Notes: a model not told the origin generated them from the sequence alone. A stretch of DNA of 25,587 nt from DATJSN01 sp035504095 (GCA_035504095.1 DATJSN010000062.1:1-25587); one strand, 5' to 3'; shown: positions 8,382-16,331, numbered from the stretch's first letter. Numbers and translations: made by a program.

Positions 8382-9131
8382 ATGCGTCTTGATCGATTTG
8401 CTTTCGCTGCGGTCGGTGTGAGTCTTTTGCTCGGTTCGACTCGCGCAAGTTTGGCTGATACCATTACACTACAAAACCTCTCGCACAATGACGCCACCGG
8501 TGAATACCAGTATACGATTACACTTGATCCGGAAGCATATGTACAGAATGGCGACGGGTTTGTGATTTACAATTTCCCAAACCTTGTTACGACTGGGCCT
8601 GATGTTCCAACCATTACTCCTGCGGTCAGTGACAGCAGCGCTGCTGATGCAGCTTTCGGAAGATTGGCCTATTATAGCTATGGTACATATACCAATCCCA
8701 GCTTGCCGGCTAATTATCTTTACGACCAAAAGGCGGCTAAGGACGCGGATTACGATGCAGCAGACGCCGCATATCAGAATAGTCTGACCGCAAGTCCTCC
8801 TGCTTCTTTTCCACCACCGACTCCGTCTTATGTGCTGGACGTTCCCAACGTAACTTTTTATTACAATGATCCAAGCGGCGATGACACATTTGTAGGCGAC
8901 GGCACAGACACAGAAATAGCCACTCTTACGCTTTATACTATCCCTGGCTCGACCACTCAGACTTCGGTTTATGCATCAGTCGATCGCAGCGGCACTTCCG
9001 ATGGAACATCTTATGGACTCGCAGATGGGACTATTGCCACTCCTGTCCCCGAACCATCGAGTATAGGGTTGCTGGCTTTAGGCGCTGTGGGTCTTCTGAG
9101 GAAGCGTCGCAATAGCGCATCCAAAGTCTGA
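8382..9131 (+). CDS. PEP-CTERM sorted exported protein
   Basis: A 249-residue surface or exported protein. It has a signal peptide (MRLDRF, hydrophobic core, cleavage near SLADT) and a C-terminal sorting signal: PEP at 223-225, a Leu/Gly-rich helix, then RKRR. PEP-CTERM tails are known to be recognised by exosortases; none is encoded here. The mature part is rich in Ala, Asp, Tyr, Ser and Thr and contains a Tyr/Asp/Ala segment (residues roughly 105-130), but I recognise no catalytic domain. The start at 8382 is preceded by GGGAG at eight bases; an upstream in-frame ATG (8364) would overlap that site. This is the only PEP-CTERM gene in the window on the plus strand, and it stands apart from the main cluster. 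Confidence 0.85.
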   Translation: MRLDRFAFAAVGVSLLLGSTRASLADTITLQNLSHNDATGEYQYTITLDPEAYVQNGDGFVIYNFPNLVTTGPDVPTITPAVSDSSAADAAFGRLAYYSYGTYTNPSLPANYLYDQKAAKDADYDAADAAYQNSLTASPPASFPPPTPSYVLDVPNVTFYYNDPSGDDTFVGDGTDTEIATLTLYTIPGSTTQTSVYASVDRSGTSDGTSYGLADGTIATPVPEPSSIGLLALGAVGLLRKRRNSASKV

Positions 9132-9164
9132 TTGGAGCCTTCCTCTAATTGTTTGCAGGCCGTT

Positions 9165-9581
9165 TTAGGCTTTATTTAACCCATCCAGATAATCCTGAAG
9201 AATCCGGGCGGCGGCGACGGCGTCGATGCGGCGGCGTTTTTGTTTGCGGGTGTATATACCCGAGAGTTTCTTTTCTGAATCGTGCGTAGTGAGCCGCTCG
9301 TCGACGTGAATAATTTCTCGTCCGGTGCGCTGCTGCAGCAAGTTGACAAATTGTTCTGTTTTTTTTGCCTGCGGGCCAATGGATCCATCCTCGTTGAGCG
9401 GCATTCCACAAACAATCGTGCCAATTTCTTCGCGGACAACCAGTTCCGCAATGCGTTCGACAAGCTGCTGATCGGTTAAACCTTCAAAAACCTCCAGCGG
9501 CGCGGGAAGACGGGTTTCGCGATCCGCGACGGCAAGTCCGGTTCTACGCAAGCCGTAGTCAATGGCCAAAATGCGCTGCAT
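9165..9581 (-). CDS. ruvX: RuvX/YqgF-family Holliday junction resolvase-like nuclease
   Basis: A 138-residue RNase H-fold protein. The catalytic first-strand Asp is D8 (LAIDYG), the central CGMPLNEDGS loop matches the family, DERLTT is at 94-99, and the last acidic residue is D120 in RRIDAVAA. The family acts in pre-16S rRNA 5'-end processing and has resolvase-like activity. Length is typical. The ATG at 9581 is 17 bases after the manC stop, so translation probably depends on the manC transcript; the Shine-Dalgarno (GGTG) is weak. It is convergent with the PEP-CTERM gene ending at 9131. Confidence 0.93.
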   Translation of the reverse strand: MQRILAIDYGLRRTGLAVADRETRLPAPLEVFEGLTDQQLVERIAELVVREEIGTIVCGMPLNEDGSIGPQAKKTEQFVNLLQQRTGREIIHVDERLTTHDSEKKLSGIYTRKQKRRRIDAVAAARILQDYLDGLNKA

Positions 9582-9598
9582 TGGAAAATTCACACCGC

Positions 9599-10675
9599 TT
9601 AAGTGTACTGATCGGGATATTGTTTTTGAATCCGCTCGACAAGCTGCTTGATGTTTTCCGTATGATCCGCCGAACAGATCAGCGTGGCATCCGCTGTATG
9701 AATGACGATGATGTTTTTCACACCAATCGCTCCGATCAGATGCTCGGAATCCGAAACGGCCAGAACCCCTGATGAATCCAGCGCGACAAGATCGCAGCCG
9801 GCAATGCGATTGGCATCGGCGTCCGGCTTGACCGTCGCGGCAAAGCTGTTCCAGTTGCCCACGTCCAGCCATGTGACGGGCATGGGAATCACGGCCGCGT
9901 GCCGGGTTTTTTCCATGATGGCATAATCGATGCTGATTTTGGGCAGCGTCGGGTAAATTTCATTTAAAACTTTTTCATACTCCGGCGTATTCCACGCCGC
10001 CGCAATCCTTTGCACGCCTTCATAAGTCTGGGGCAAATGCGTCTTAAGTTCATTAAGAATCGTGGAAACTTTCCATACAAACATTCCGCTGTTCCACAAA
10101 TATTTTCCGGAAGCCAGATATTCTTCGGCAACCTGAGCAGAAGGCTTTTCGCGAAAACCCGCGACACCAAAGACGCCATCGCTGCCTGCAAGCTCTTCTC
10201 CCTTGTGTATGTAACCGTAACCGGTGGCTGGATGCGTCGGGGCAATTCCAAAAGTAACAAGCGTTTCGGGGGATTTTTCCACCGTATGGAAACCCGCTTC
10301 CAGACTTTTTTGAAATACTTCAATCGGTTCGATGATGTGATCGGCAGTCAGAACCGCCATGGTCGCTTCAGGATCGATGCGGGAAAGTATGGCGGCGGGA
10401 AATGCAACGGCGTTCGCGGTGTCGCGCCCCATCGGTTCACCGAGAATCTGCCGGGCCGGCAGAATGGAAAGCTCATCGATCACCTGTTGGGCATAAGCCG
10501 CGGAAGTACAGACAAACAGATGCGACGGCGCAATCAAACCACGCAGACGGGCGGCGGCGATGCTCAGCAGCGAATCGCCGCCGATGAATCGCAGCAACTG
10601 CTTGGGCCGGTTGCGCGTGGACATCGGCCAGAGCCGCGTGCCGGCTCCTCCCGCCATAATAACGGCATAACGCAT
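9599..10675 (-). CDS. manC: Mannose-1-phosphate guanylyltransferase
   Basis: Makes GDP-mannose from mannose-1-phosphate and GTP, feeding mannosylated glycans and polysaccharides. The nucleotidyltransferase loop GGAGTRLWP is at 9-17 followed by PKQ at 24-26. The LTADHI metal-site strand, GYGYI and FREKP are also present. At 358 residues it lacks the C-terminal phosphomannose-isomerase (cupin) domain of bifunctional ManC/AlgA proteins. The ATG at 10675 has GGTGG eight bases upstream; a GTG at 10687 in the same frame is also possible. It sits directly upstream of ruvX and is divergent from the YdjY-domain gene with a 66-78-base shared promoter region. Confidence 0.92.
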   Translation of the reverse strand: MRYAVIMAGGAGTRLWPMSTRNRPKQLLRFIGGDSLLSIAAARLRGLIAPSHLFVCTSAAYAQQVIDELSILPARQILGEPMGRDTANAVAFPAAILSRIDPEATMAVLTADHIIEPIEVFQKSLEAGFHTVEKSPETLVTFGIAPTHPATGYGYIHKGEELAGSDGVFGVAGFREKPSAQVAEEYLASGKYLWNSGMFVWKVSTILNELKTHLPQTYEGVQRIAAAWNTPEYEKVLNEIYPTLPKISIDYAIMEKTRHAAVIPMPVTWLDVGNWNSFAATVKPDADANRIAGCDLVALDSSGVLAVSDSEHLIGAIGVKNIIVIHTADATLICSADHTENIKQLVERIQKQYPDQYT

Positions 10676-10753
10676 CGTGGAGTCCACCTTATTCCTACCT
10701 GTACTGAATATACCCAGTTATAATCGGCTGGCCAGTGCAAGAGATGCGTATAA

Positions 10754-12430
10754 ATGATGAAATGGATTAAAACCATAACATGTCTCCTGGCGGCGGGGAT
10801 AATCATCACGCTGCCAGTCGGCCGTTTCATTTATGGCCAAACAGGTGTGCCGTCACCCGCCCCGGCTCCGAGTGACCGCGTGATTCTCGCGGCTCCGCAG
10901 TGGAGCCAGGATGGCCAATCGTTTTCGTTTCCCGCGGCGTTCTGGAATGAACACCTGACCGACTGGCTGGACGTCGCCTTGTGCGGCCGGCCAAGTAATT
11001 TTTTGCACGAAACCGTTTTAAGCATGCAAACCACGCGTAGCATTATGGAAGATGCTTTTTTTAAAGCAGGCTATCATCCGGCAAATCAGTGGGCGCCAAA
11101 TTTGGAGGATTTTGTAGGGATTCGCGGCGATCCGGTTCTGATACTCGTAACTTTCGAGCAAAATGGAGAAAAACAAACCTATCTTCTGGACGAATTAATT
11201 GCCCTGGGTTCGTGGCATATATCCGTCGGGCCGTTTGGCTGGATGTTTCTGGGAACGTCTGACCCTTTGGATGCACAGGTAAAACAAAGCGCCGCCGAGG
11301 CGGGAAAATTGGAACCGGAAGACGCCATCCTGATGGACGATCCGCAAATTGCCATGCAGTTCCGCGGTATTCAGCACGAGTCACAGGCGCTTCTGGATCA
11401 TCCTCTTTGTTTTGATGACTGGATTTATCCGAACATCCGTTATTACCGCAATGAACCGCTGGTTCCACAGGCAATTTTTGATTCCAACGGTGCGGTCAAT
11501 GTTCAAGTTACTTTCGAGCGCGTCAGTGAAGAAGAATTTCTGCAGGCGACGGCAAAATACTGGCACGACCCTCAGTTCTCAAAATTTGTGTTATCGGAAT
11601 TACCCATCGCCCGGCAAATTGACGCGGCGCGCATGGAACTATGGAAATTGGTTGGCCAGAGCAGCAACAGTCTTAAAAATTGGGATTCATCGGACGCGCA
11701 GCTTTATATTGCAATAATTCAAAGCGGCTATACAACTCTCGACGCCGCCTGGATTGACTGGGATTATCAGCACGCACAATTTTCTTCGGCCGATGAATTG
11801 ACGGCACAACAAGTCCAGCAACAGGCGCTGAGTTTTAAAAACCACATGGATCAAAAAAGAGAACAATATAAGCAACTCTTGTTGGCCGTGAACGCTCATT
11901 GGAACCTAGAAAGATTGATGAAGGGATCACTGTCACTGGCGCCTCCTGAAATCGCTTACTGGCGCGCCGATGAAATAGCCGCTCGTTCGCAGGCCACATT
12001 GTATTCCAATCAGCAGTATTTGGACTATTGGACCGAGCAATTAAAGCAGACGCCGGCAAATGACCCGCGAACTGCCTGGTTGCGCGATATTCACGCCCAG
12101 TATGCGCTGGCCATAGATCGGCGGGAGATGGGTGAAAGCGGTTTGCAATTTGCCGCGGCGATTAGGTCCGGAGACTCAACCGCAATCGCCGTAACCCAGA
12201 AAGAGTACCTAACGGCGGTGCTGCAGGTTTCACTGGATACTCAGACCGTGGTGCTGGTGCAGTTGGACTTCCAAATTACAAACCAGCAAGGATATGCCGA
12301 GCCATCCCAGATTGCGGCGCTAAAACAACAGCGGCAAACCGTTCTGGACAACATCAAAAAAATTCAGGCTCAGATCGACGCATTAAAAGTCGGTCCAGCA
12401 ACGCTGCCCGCGACCAATCCAGCGAATTAG
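10754..12430 (+). CDS. Secreted YdjY-domain protein with coiled C-terminal region
   Basis: A 558-residue exported protein. A signal peptide covers roughly residues 1-28 (MMKWIK, hydrophobic core, IYGQTG). Residues about 55-235 resemble the YdjY-type domain common in planctomycetes: a CGRPSNFLHETVLS strand-helix, then GDPVLILVTFEQNGEKQ, a WHISVGPFGWMFLGTS strand, and a final ILMDDPQIAMQFRG part. The remainder is helical and rich in Gln, Ala and Glu, ending in a probable coiled coil (ALKQQRQTVLDNIKKIQAQ). YdjY has no firmly known biochemical role that I can state. Divergent from manC, with a TATAAT at 10719-10724 just upstream. The family call rests on pattern resemblance, not a search. Confidence 0.65.
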   Translation: MMKWIKTITCLLAAGIIITLPVGRFIYGQTGVPSPAPAPSDRVILAAPQWSQDGQSFSFPAAFWNEHLTDWLDVALCGRPSNFLHETVLSMQTTRSIMEDAFFKAGYHPANQWAPNLEDFVGIRGDPVLILVTFEQNGEKQTYLLDELIALGSWHISVGPFGWMFLGTSDPLDAQVKQSAAEAGKLEPEDAILMDDPQIAMQFRGIQHESQALLDHPLCFDDWIYPNIRYYRNEPLVPQAIFDSNGAVNVQVTFERVSEEEFLQATAKYWHDPQFSKFVLSELPIARQIDAARMELWKLVGQSSNSLKNWDSSDAQLYIAIIQSGYTTLDAAWIDWDYQHAQFSSADELTAQQVQQQALSFKNHMDQKREQYKQLLLAVNAHWNLERLMKGSLSLAPPEIAYWRADEIAARSQATLYSNQQYLDYWTEQLKQTPANDPRTAWLRDIHAQYALAIDRREMGESGLQFAAAIRSGDSTAIAVTQKEYLTAVLQVSLDTQTVVLVQLDFQITNQQGYAEPSQIAALKQQRQTVLDNIKKIQAQIDALKVGPATLPATNPAN

Positions 12431-12455
12431 CCTGAGATTTGAATGAGAGTATGCA

Positions 12456-12477
12456 GCGCGGGGTGGAAACCCCGCGC
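12456..12477. terminator. Strong GC hairpin between convergent genes
   Basis: A perfect 9-bp stem, GCGCGGGGT-GGAA-ACCCCGCGC, begins 26 bases after the YdjY-gene stop and lies about 80 bases from the end of the convergent PEP-CTERM gene. No T-run follows on either strand, so it is not a textbook intrinsic terminator; a role in mRNA 3'-end protection or a REP-like element is equally possible. On the minus side a weaker AAAATC-GATTTT stem with T-run (around 12503-12519) precedes it. Confidence 0.5.
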
Positions 12478-12555
12478 CCAAGCATTGCCCAAATTGACAA
12501 AAAATCCTAGATTTTGCACCTGGGGATTTAACTTAACCATACGTGGTTTTTCAAT

Positions 12556-13218
12556 TCAAAGAGTGTTTACTTTGATTCGCGACTTTTTCCGTTTCAACAA
12601 CAGCCCCACCGCGCCCAAGCCCAACACAGCCAGTGATGCCGGTTCAGGGGTTGCTATGTCGAAATCGGGACCGAAGTAAGCTGGATTTGCACCACCCGAA
12701 AAAATATCGGTTGTTGGATTCTGGTCTGTTCCGTTAGTCAAAACCCCATAACCATAGGTAATGGAAGGGTCGGTCGTCACAGGCCCGTTCATAACGGCGA
12801 TGTAGCCGCCGCCGGAGGCTGCCGGCACCAAATCCGAGGCGATGTAATAAGTCGCATCTGCGCTGAGGGTAACGGGAGTGATCGGCTGGGTATACAACTG
12901 AAAACCGGAGGCGGTGGCTTCAGTTGCATCTGCAGTGGTCAGGGTCGCTGACGTGATCGTGGCTTGATTCGCACCGTAAAGCCGCACTTGAAGTCCAGGC
13001 GTGTTGGCAACTGTATATACCCAATCATCCAAAGCATCCACGGTAATAGCCTGGTTTGTGGTAAAAGACCATCCACCCGAACCATCAGATCCTACAGGAA
13101 GGTAATTAAAAATAGGTCCTGGATCCAGCTCAATTGTGCCTGCCCTGGCAACGCCTGCGTTCGTCAAACAAGTCATTAAAGCACCGGCGGTTAGAGCGCA
13201 TGCTGAAACAATTTTCAT
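12556..13218 (-). CDS. PEP-CTERM protein, last gene of the four-gene array
   Basis: A 220-residue exported protein read from the ATG at 13218. Signal peptide is MKIVSACALTAGALM ending near ARAGT, and the tail has PEP at 191-193, GLGAVGLLL and KRKK. The mature domain (ILDPGPIFNYLP-like start, many Thr/Ala/Gly) is beta-rich and resembles choice-of-anchor type PEP-CTERM proteins; no enzyme motif seen. The two conserved upstream start codons used by its neighbours (13238 and 13232, after GGAG) are out of frame here because of an A8 run at 13222-13229. They would give a 7-codon peptide whose TGA overlaps this ATG (ATGA). So the gene is either translationally coupled, phase-variable, or affected by a one-base assembly error. 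Confidence 0.8.
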   Translation of the reverse strand: MKIVSACALTAGALMTCLTNAGVARAGTIELDPGPIFNYLPVGSDGSGGWSFTTNQAITVDALDDWVYTVANTPGLQVRLYGANQATITSATLTTADATEATASGFQLYTQPITPVTLSADATYYIASDLVPAASGGGYIAVMNGPVTTDPSITYGYGVLTNGTDQNPTTDIFSGGANPAYFGPDFDIATPEPASLAVLGLGAVGLLLKRKKSRIKVNTL

Positions 13219-13247
13219 TGATTTTTTTTCATAAACATTTTTTCTCC
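13215..13247 (-). promoter_or_regulatory. Out-of-frame leader start and A8 tract before the PEP-CTERM gene
   Basis: GGAG at 13247-13244 and ATG at 13238 match the paralogous start regions. The eight-A run at 13222-13229 shifts the frame so that MFMKKNQ ends at TGA 13217-13215, overlapping the main ATG at 13218-13216. In the neighbouring paralogue the equivalent stretch is nine bases and stays in frame. Confidence 0.7.
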
Positions 13248-13267
13248 ACGCATTGTTTACAACTATC

Positions 13268-13322
13268 AGGATCGTTCCGCTGAACAACATATTCGGCGGC
13301 GCACTGAAACACTTTTTCGTCC
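13268..13322. repeat. Diverged copy of the inter-PEP-CTERM spacer repeat
   Basis: This is a shorter, more diverged version of the spacer at 14320-14460 and 15229-15369. It shares AGGATC, the dyad CGCTGAA-7-TTCGGCG (13278-13298) and GGCGC before losing similarity near 13322. Confidence 0.75.
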
Positions 13323-13363
13323 CAGTCACAATGATGGTGAAATATCCTTTCAAAATTTTCCCT

Positions 13364-14290
13364 TTAAACACTCCTTCTTTTTCGGCGCTTGAGTAGCAGG
13401 CCAACCGCACCTAGACCCAGCAATGCCAGCGGACCGGGTTCGGGAGTGGTTGCCACATTGTCTATTGCGATAGTGTCACCGGCAAAATTGTTTTGCCACA
13501 AAGTGAACCAGTCGCCATATGCAGTGCCGCCCATGTCACCACTGGGCATAGTGGATAGATTCGTTGCTGAACCGAGGAGATTCCCATTTGAATTGAGAAC
13601 AGAAAGCACGTTCTGCACATAAGGTCCACCAGAACTGTTAAAGGTCATCAAAAAGGTATACCAGCCGGTCGAATTAATCGTGGCAAAAGTAGTTGGATTA
13701 AAGTTCGAGTTGACATTAACTGTTCCGGCTGTGGGAACCGATATCTGGAAATTTACTTCATCCCTGTAGTCAGCGTAGCCGGCATATGCTCCATCAGAAG
13801 CGTCCCCCGCAGGCGATGAATCAATCCAGAAAGCCGGTGTGCCAGGGGTGGTTGGCGGCGCCCAATAACCATAAGTACTTGGAGTCAGATTCACATAGAC
13901 GGCCGTGGATTCAGTAAAAAAGCCATTGGGAGCAGGATTTTCATCGGCGTTGCCCGAGGAGTTAAAAGCCGTATAAACCGCTTGGCCGATGCCGGGAGTT
14001 GGATTACCCTCGGGATCAAAGTAGTCATTATTAACATTGTTAACCTGGGCGTAATAATTACCCGAAGCGGCTGGAATCCCATTAGTACCTGTGTACATAC
14101 GAGAGATGTTAAGCCCCGCGCCATAACTGCCGTTGCTGCCCGTGGTACCAAAAAAATCATCCTGACTGTTCGAGGTTTCAAAGCCATTGGAATAGGGTAT
14201 GTCCGCACGTACTGCCTGACAAGCCATCAATGTTCCGGCAGCCAAAGCACAACTTGAAACAACACCCATTGATTTTCTTTTCATAAACAT
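13364..14290 (-). CDS. PEP-CTERM sorted exported protein (array member 3)
   Basis: A 308-residue exported protein starting MFMKRKSMG, with a hydrophobic signal core and cleavage near AVRADI. The C-terminal tail has PEP at 283-285, GLGAVGLLL and the basic KRRKRR. The mature part opens with NGFETSNSQDDFF and is Asn/Gly/Ser/Thr-rich, like secreted lectin-like (jelly-roll) anchor proteins; this is a loose resemblance. GGAG six bases before the ATG at 14290 decides the start; the GTG at 14302 lies within that ribosome site. The next gene on the same strand follows after a diverged repeat spacer. It is probably cotranscribed with its array neighbours. Confidence 0.85.
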   Translation of the reverse strand: MFMKRKSMGVVSSCALAAGTLMACQAVRADIPYSNGFETSNSQDDFFGTTGSNGSYGAGLNISRMYTGTNGIPAASGNYYAQVNNVNNDYFDPEGNPTPGIGQAVYTAFNSSGNADENPAPNGFFTESTAVYVNLTPSTYGYWAPPTTPGTPAFWIDSSPAGDASDGAYAGYADYRDEVNFQISVPTAGTVNVNSNFNPTTFATINSTGWYTFLMTFNSSGGPYVQNVLSVLNSNGNLLGSATNLSTMPSGDMGGTAYGDWFTLWQNNFAGDTIAIDNVATTPEPGPLALLGLGAVGLLLKRRKRRSV

Positions 14291-14319
14291 CTTTTTCTCC
14301 ACTATGTTTGTAACTATTC

Positions 14320-14460
14320 AGGATCATTTCGCCGGACAACACATTCGGCGGCGCCGTGAAATATTTTTCTTGTCCTTTTCGCCCCAGCCTCGATGAGAAG
14401 GAAATACCGCGGGAAATTTTTCTACTTTTTAAACGCTCACCATCTTTCGTTTGCGCTTCA
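14320..14460. repeat. Inter-gene duplicated block, copy 2
   Basis: 141 bases that match 15229-15369 with six mismatches by my count (about 96%). The block covers the last coding bases and stop of the upstream array gene and most of the spacer to the next gene. It contains a dyad at 14330-14350 (CGCCGGA, 7-base loop, TTCGGCG). Confidence 0.9.
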
Positions 14461-15199
14461 AGAGCAATCCCAGACCGCCAACGGCCAATAAACCCAGCGA
14501 GGCCGGTTCGGGAGTGGAAACGGTCATTGAATTAATATAATCAGAGAAATTATCACCGGTGACGTCCCAGGTACCAATATTGGCCAATGCAGCTACAACG
14601 GTCATATCTCCATAATCTTCTGTCCCATCGCCTACCGGCTCTGAGGTGTTATAAAGGCTCGATAATGGGACATCCCAAATACCGTCATCACTGTAATTTT
14701 GAAAATCGAATAGATGTATTGACGAGGTACCATACAGCGAATAGGCACCGGAGCCGCTTTCCAAGTTGATTACATCAAAATAATTGCCATTGGTATCTTC
14801 TAATGTAAACAACGCATAAGGTGGAAGCGTTGTAATGGGTTCATCTTCGCTATTGGTTGCCGTATTAGATACTACATTAAAAGACATGGTGTCATATTTT
14901 AGAATTCCTAAATTTCCAAGATATCCAGGAGGGGTCCCGACATACGCTCCTGTGGCATTGGCGTCGTCATTGCTCATAGTCAAAAATGCCGATCCGCCAT
15001 AATTGGTGGAATAAGAAGCGCTGGCTGTATCTCCATTACCTACAGCATAGCTACCATATGACACAAGATTACTAGCTGGGTTCCAACCACTCCCGGAAAT
15101 TGTAATATTATTTGCAAATACCGTTCCCGTCGAAAAAAATGCCGCAGACGCCGCGGCGCCACTGGAAAAAATCCCCAATGTACTTTTTTTCATAAACAT
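14429..15199 (-). CDS. PEP-CTERM sorted exported protein (array member 2)
   Basis: A 256-residue exported protein beginning MFMKKSTLG, with a signal core and cleavage near VFANN. The sorting tail has PEP at 230-232, GGLGLLL and KRKRKMVSV, the last nine residues being identical to those of the upstream array gene. The mature domain (GSGWNPASN start, DDAN, FTLEDTNGNYF, beta-rich) is unlike those of the neighbours and resembles secreted beta-sandwich PEP-CTERM proteins; no catalytic motif seen. The ATG at 15199 follows GGAG at six bases. The codons after it include an A7 run that is in frame here. Confidence 0.85.
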   Translation of the reverse strand: MFMKKSTLGIFSSGAAASAAFFSTGTVFANNITISGSGWNPASNLVSYGSYAVGNGDTASASYSTNYGGSAFLTMSNDDANATGAYVGTPPGYLGNLGILKYDTMSFNVVSNTATNSEDEPITTLPPYALFTLEDTNGNYFDVINLESGSGAYSLYGTSSIHLFDFQNYSDDGIWDVPLSSLYNTSEPVGDGTEDYGDMTVVAALANIGTWDVTGDNFSDYINSMTVSTPEPASLGLLAVGGLGLLLKRKRKMVSV

Positions 15200-15228
15200 T
15201 TTTTTCTCCACTTTAGTGTGTAATCACC

Positions 15229-15369
15229 AGGATCATTTCGCCGAACAACACATTCGGCGGCGCCCTGAAATATTTTTCTCGTCCTTTTCGCCCCAGCCTC
15301 GATGAGAAGGAAATATCACGGGAAAATTTTCTACTTTTTAAACGCTCACCATCTTTCGTTTGCGCTTCA
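15229..15369. repeat. Inter-gene duplicated block, copy 3
   Basis: The better-preserved partner of 14320-14460, same length. It holds a perfect 7-bp dyad CGCCGAA-CAACACA-TTCGGCG at 15239-15259. It begins inside the spacer and ends in the sorting-tail codons of the gene at 15338-16234. Confidence 0.9.
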
Positions 15370-16234
15370 TCAGCAGCCCGAGGCCGCCAATGGCCAACAC
15401 ACCCAGACTGGCCGGCTCGGGGGCTTCAAAGGCATAAGTAGTTGATCCGGCGTCTGTACCAAATGTGAAGTCATCGACGTTGCCGTCGAAAACAGACGTG
15501 TTGTCGGCAAATCCAACCTGTAAAGTTACGCCGCCAAAACCCGGCGCGTTATCACCCGGATCGATAATCGTTGCATCCGGATAAGTCTCAAGATATGTGG
15601 CAAGTGAAATGACGCCCGGATTATCACCTTCCGGGGCACCCGGATTACCAATGCCGTCATTATCCCACCAACCACCTTCCTGTGCGTTCCAGCATTGCCA
15701 CTCATCCAGGACCGTGGCGCCTTGATCCGGAAGATCAGGGTTGCCCGCTGAAGGCGTTTGATAGGGTGGTTCGAAAAACAAAGTGTCGAAATTCGATCCA
15801 TCAGGAGCAATTGGATTGCCATCGGTTGATACCGCGAGGGCCAGATAAGGGAACTGTTGATTATTATCAGGACCATTGTTCGCCATGTAGGCCCAATAGC
15901 TCAATTTCGTAATGGCGCTAAGGGCGGCACCATCAAAGTTGTCAGTGGTAATGGCCTCCGCACCGCTGCCATAGCCGGCGTTGGTCGCCAGGTGGGCGCT
16001 GCCCGACCCATAGGGCGCAGCCAGGGGCGGAGCCGGACTGCTCACCAATTGCGCGGTCCCTGCATACGGTCCGCTGCTGACAGGAGGGTAACCGGCAGAG
16101 CCCGCAAATGACTGAAGCGTCCAGCCATTCATGTTTGAAGGTGTGACGACCACAGTTCCAGCGTAAGAGACGCCAGCGGAACCGCATATGCCGAATGCCA
16201 AAGAACCAACTAATCCCATGCAGCGTTTTTTCAT
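15338..16234 (-). CDS. PEP-CTERM sorted exported protein (array member 1)
   Basis: First gene of the four-gene array, 298 residues. Signal peptide MKKRCMGLVG with cleavage near VSYAGT; tail with PEP at 272-274, GGLGLLM and KRKRKMVSV. The mature part has LSYWAYMANNG, FPYLALAVSTDG and DEWQCWNAQEGGWW, a Trp/Tyr-rich beta pattern shared by several planctomycete and verrucomicrobial PEP-CTERM proteins of unknown function. GGAG lies eight bases before the ATG at 16234. Unlike the other three array genes it lacks the MFMK leader and is preceded by a 315-base region with a strong hairpin. Confidence 0.85.
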   Translation of the reverse strand: MKKRCMGLVGSLAFGICGSAGVSYAGTVVVTPSNMNGWTLQSFAGSAGYPPVSSGPYAGTAQLVSSPAPPLAAPYGSGSAHLATNAGYGSGAEAITTDNFDGAALSAITKLSYWAYMANNGPDNNQQFPYLALAVSTDGNPIAPDGSNFDTLFFEPPYQTPSAGNPDLPDQGATVLDEWQCWNAQEGGWWDNDGIGNPGAPEGDNPGVISLATYLETYPDATIIDPGDNAPGFGGVTLQVGFADNTSVFDGNVDDFTFGTDAGSTTYAFEAPEPASLGVLAIGGLGLLMKRKRKMVSV

Positions 16235-16331
16235 GATTGTTTCTCCTTTAAAAAAGTTAAATATTGTTCATTCGAAATTTCATCGCTGGCACGCCATTCA
16301 TAAAAACTTTTCATCCTTCAATTTTTTTTCC

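Noticed and set aside
9582..9872. Longer ruvX start at 9872
   Set aside because: The extension lies inside manC in another frame and lacks family similarity; RuvX proteins begin at the MQRILAIDYG position.
16287..16301. TGGCACG-like -24 element before the PEP-CTERM array
   Set aside because: The matching -12 is TTCAT without GC, and the orientation is away from the gene; not usable as a sigma-54 promoter.
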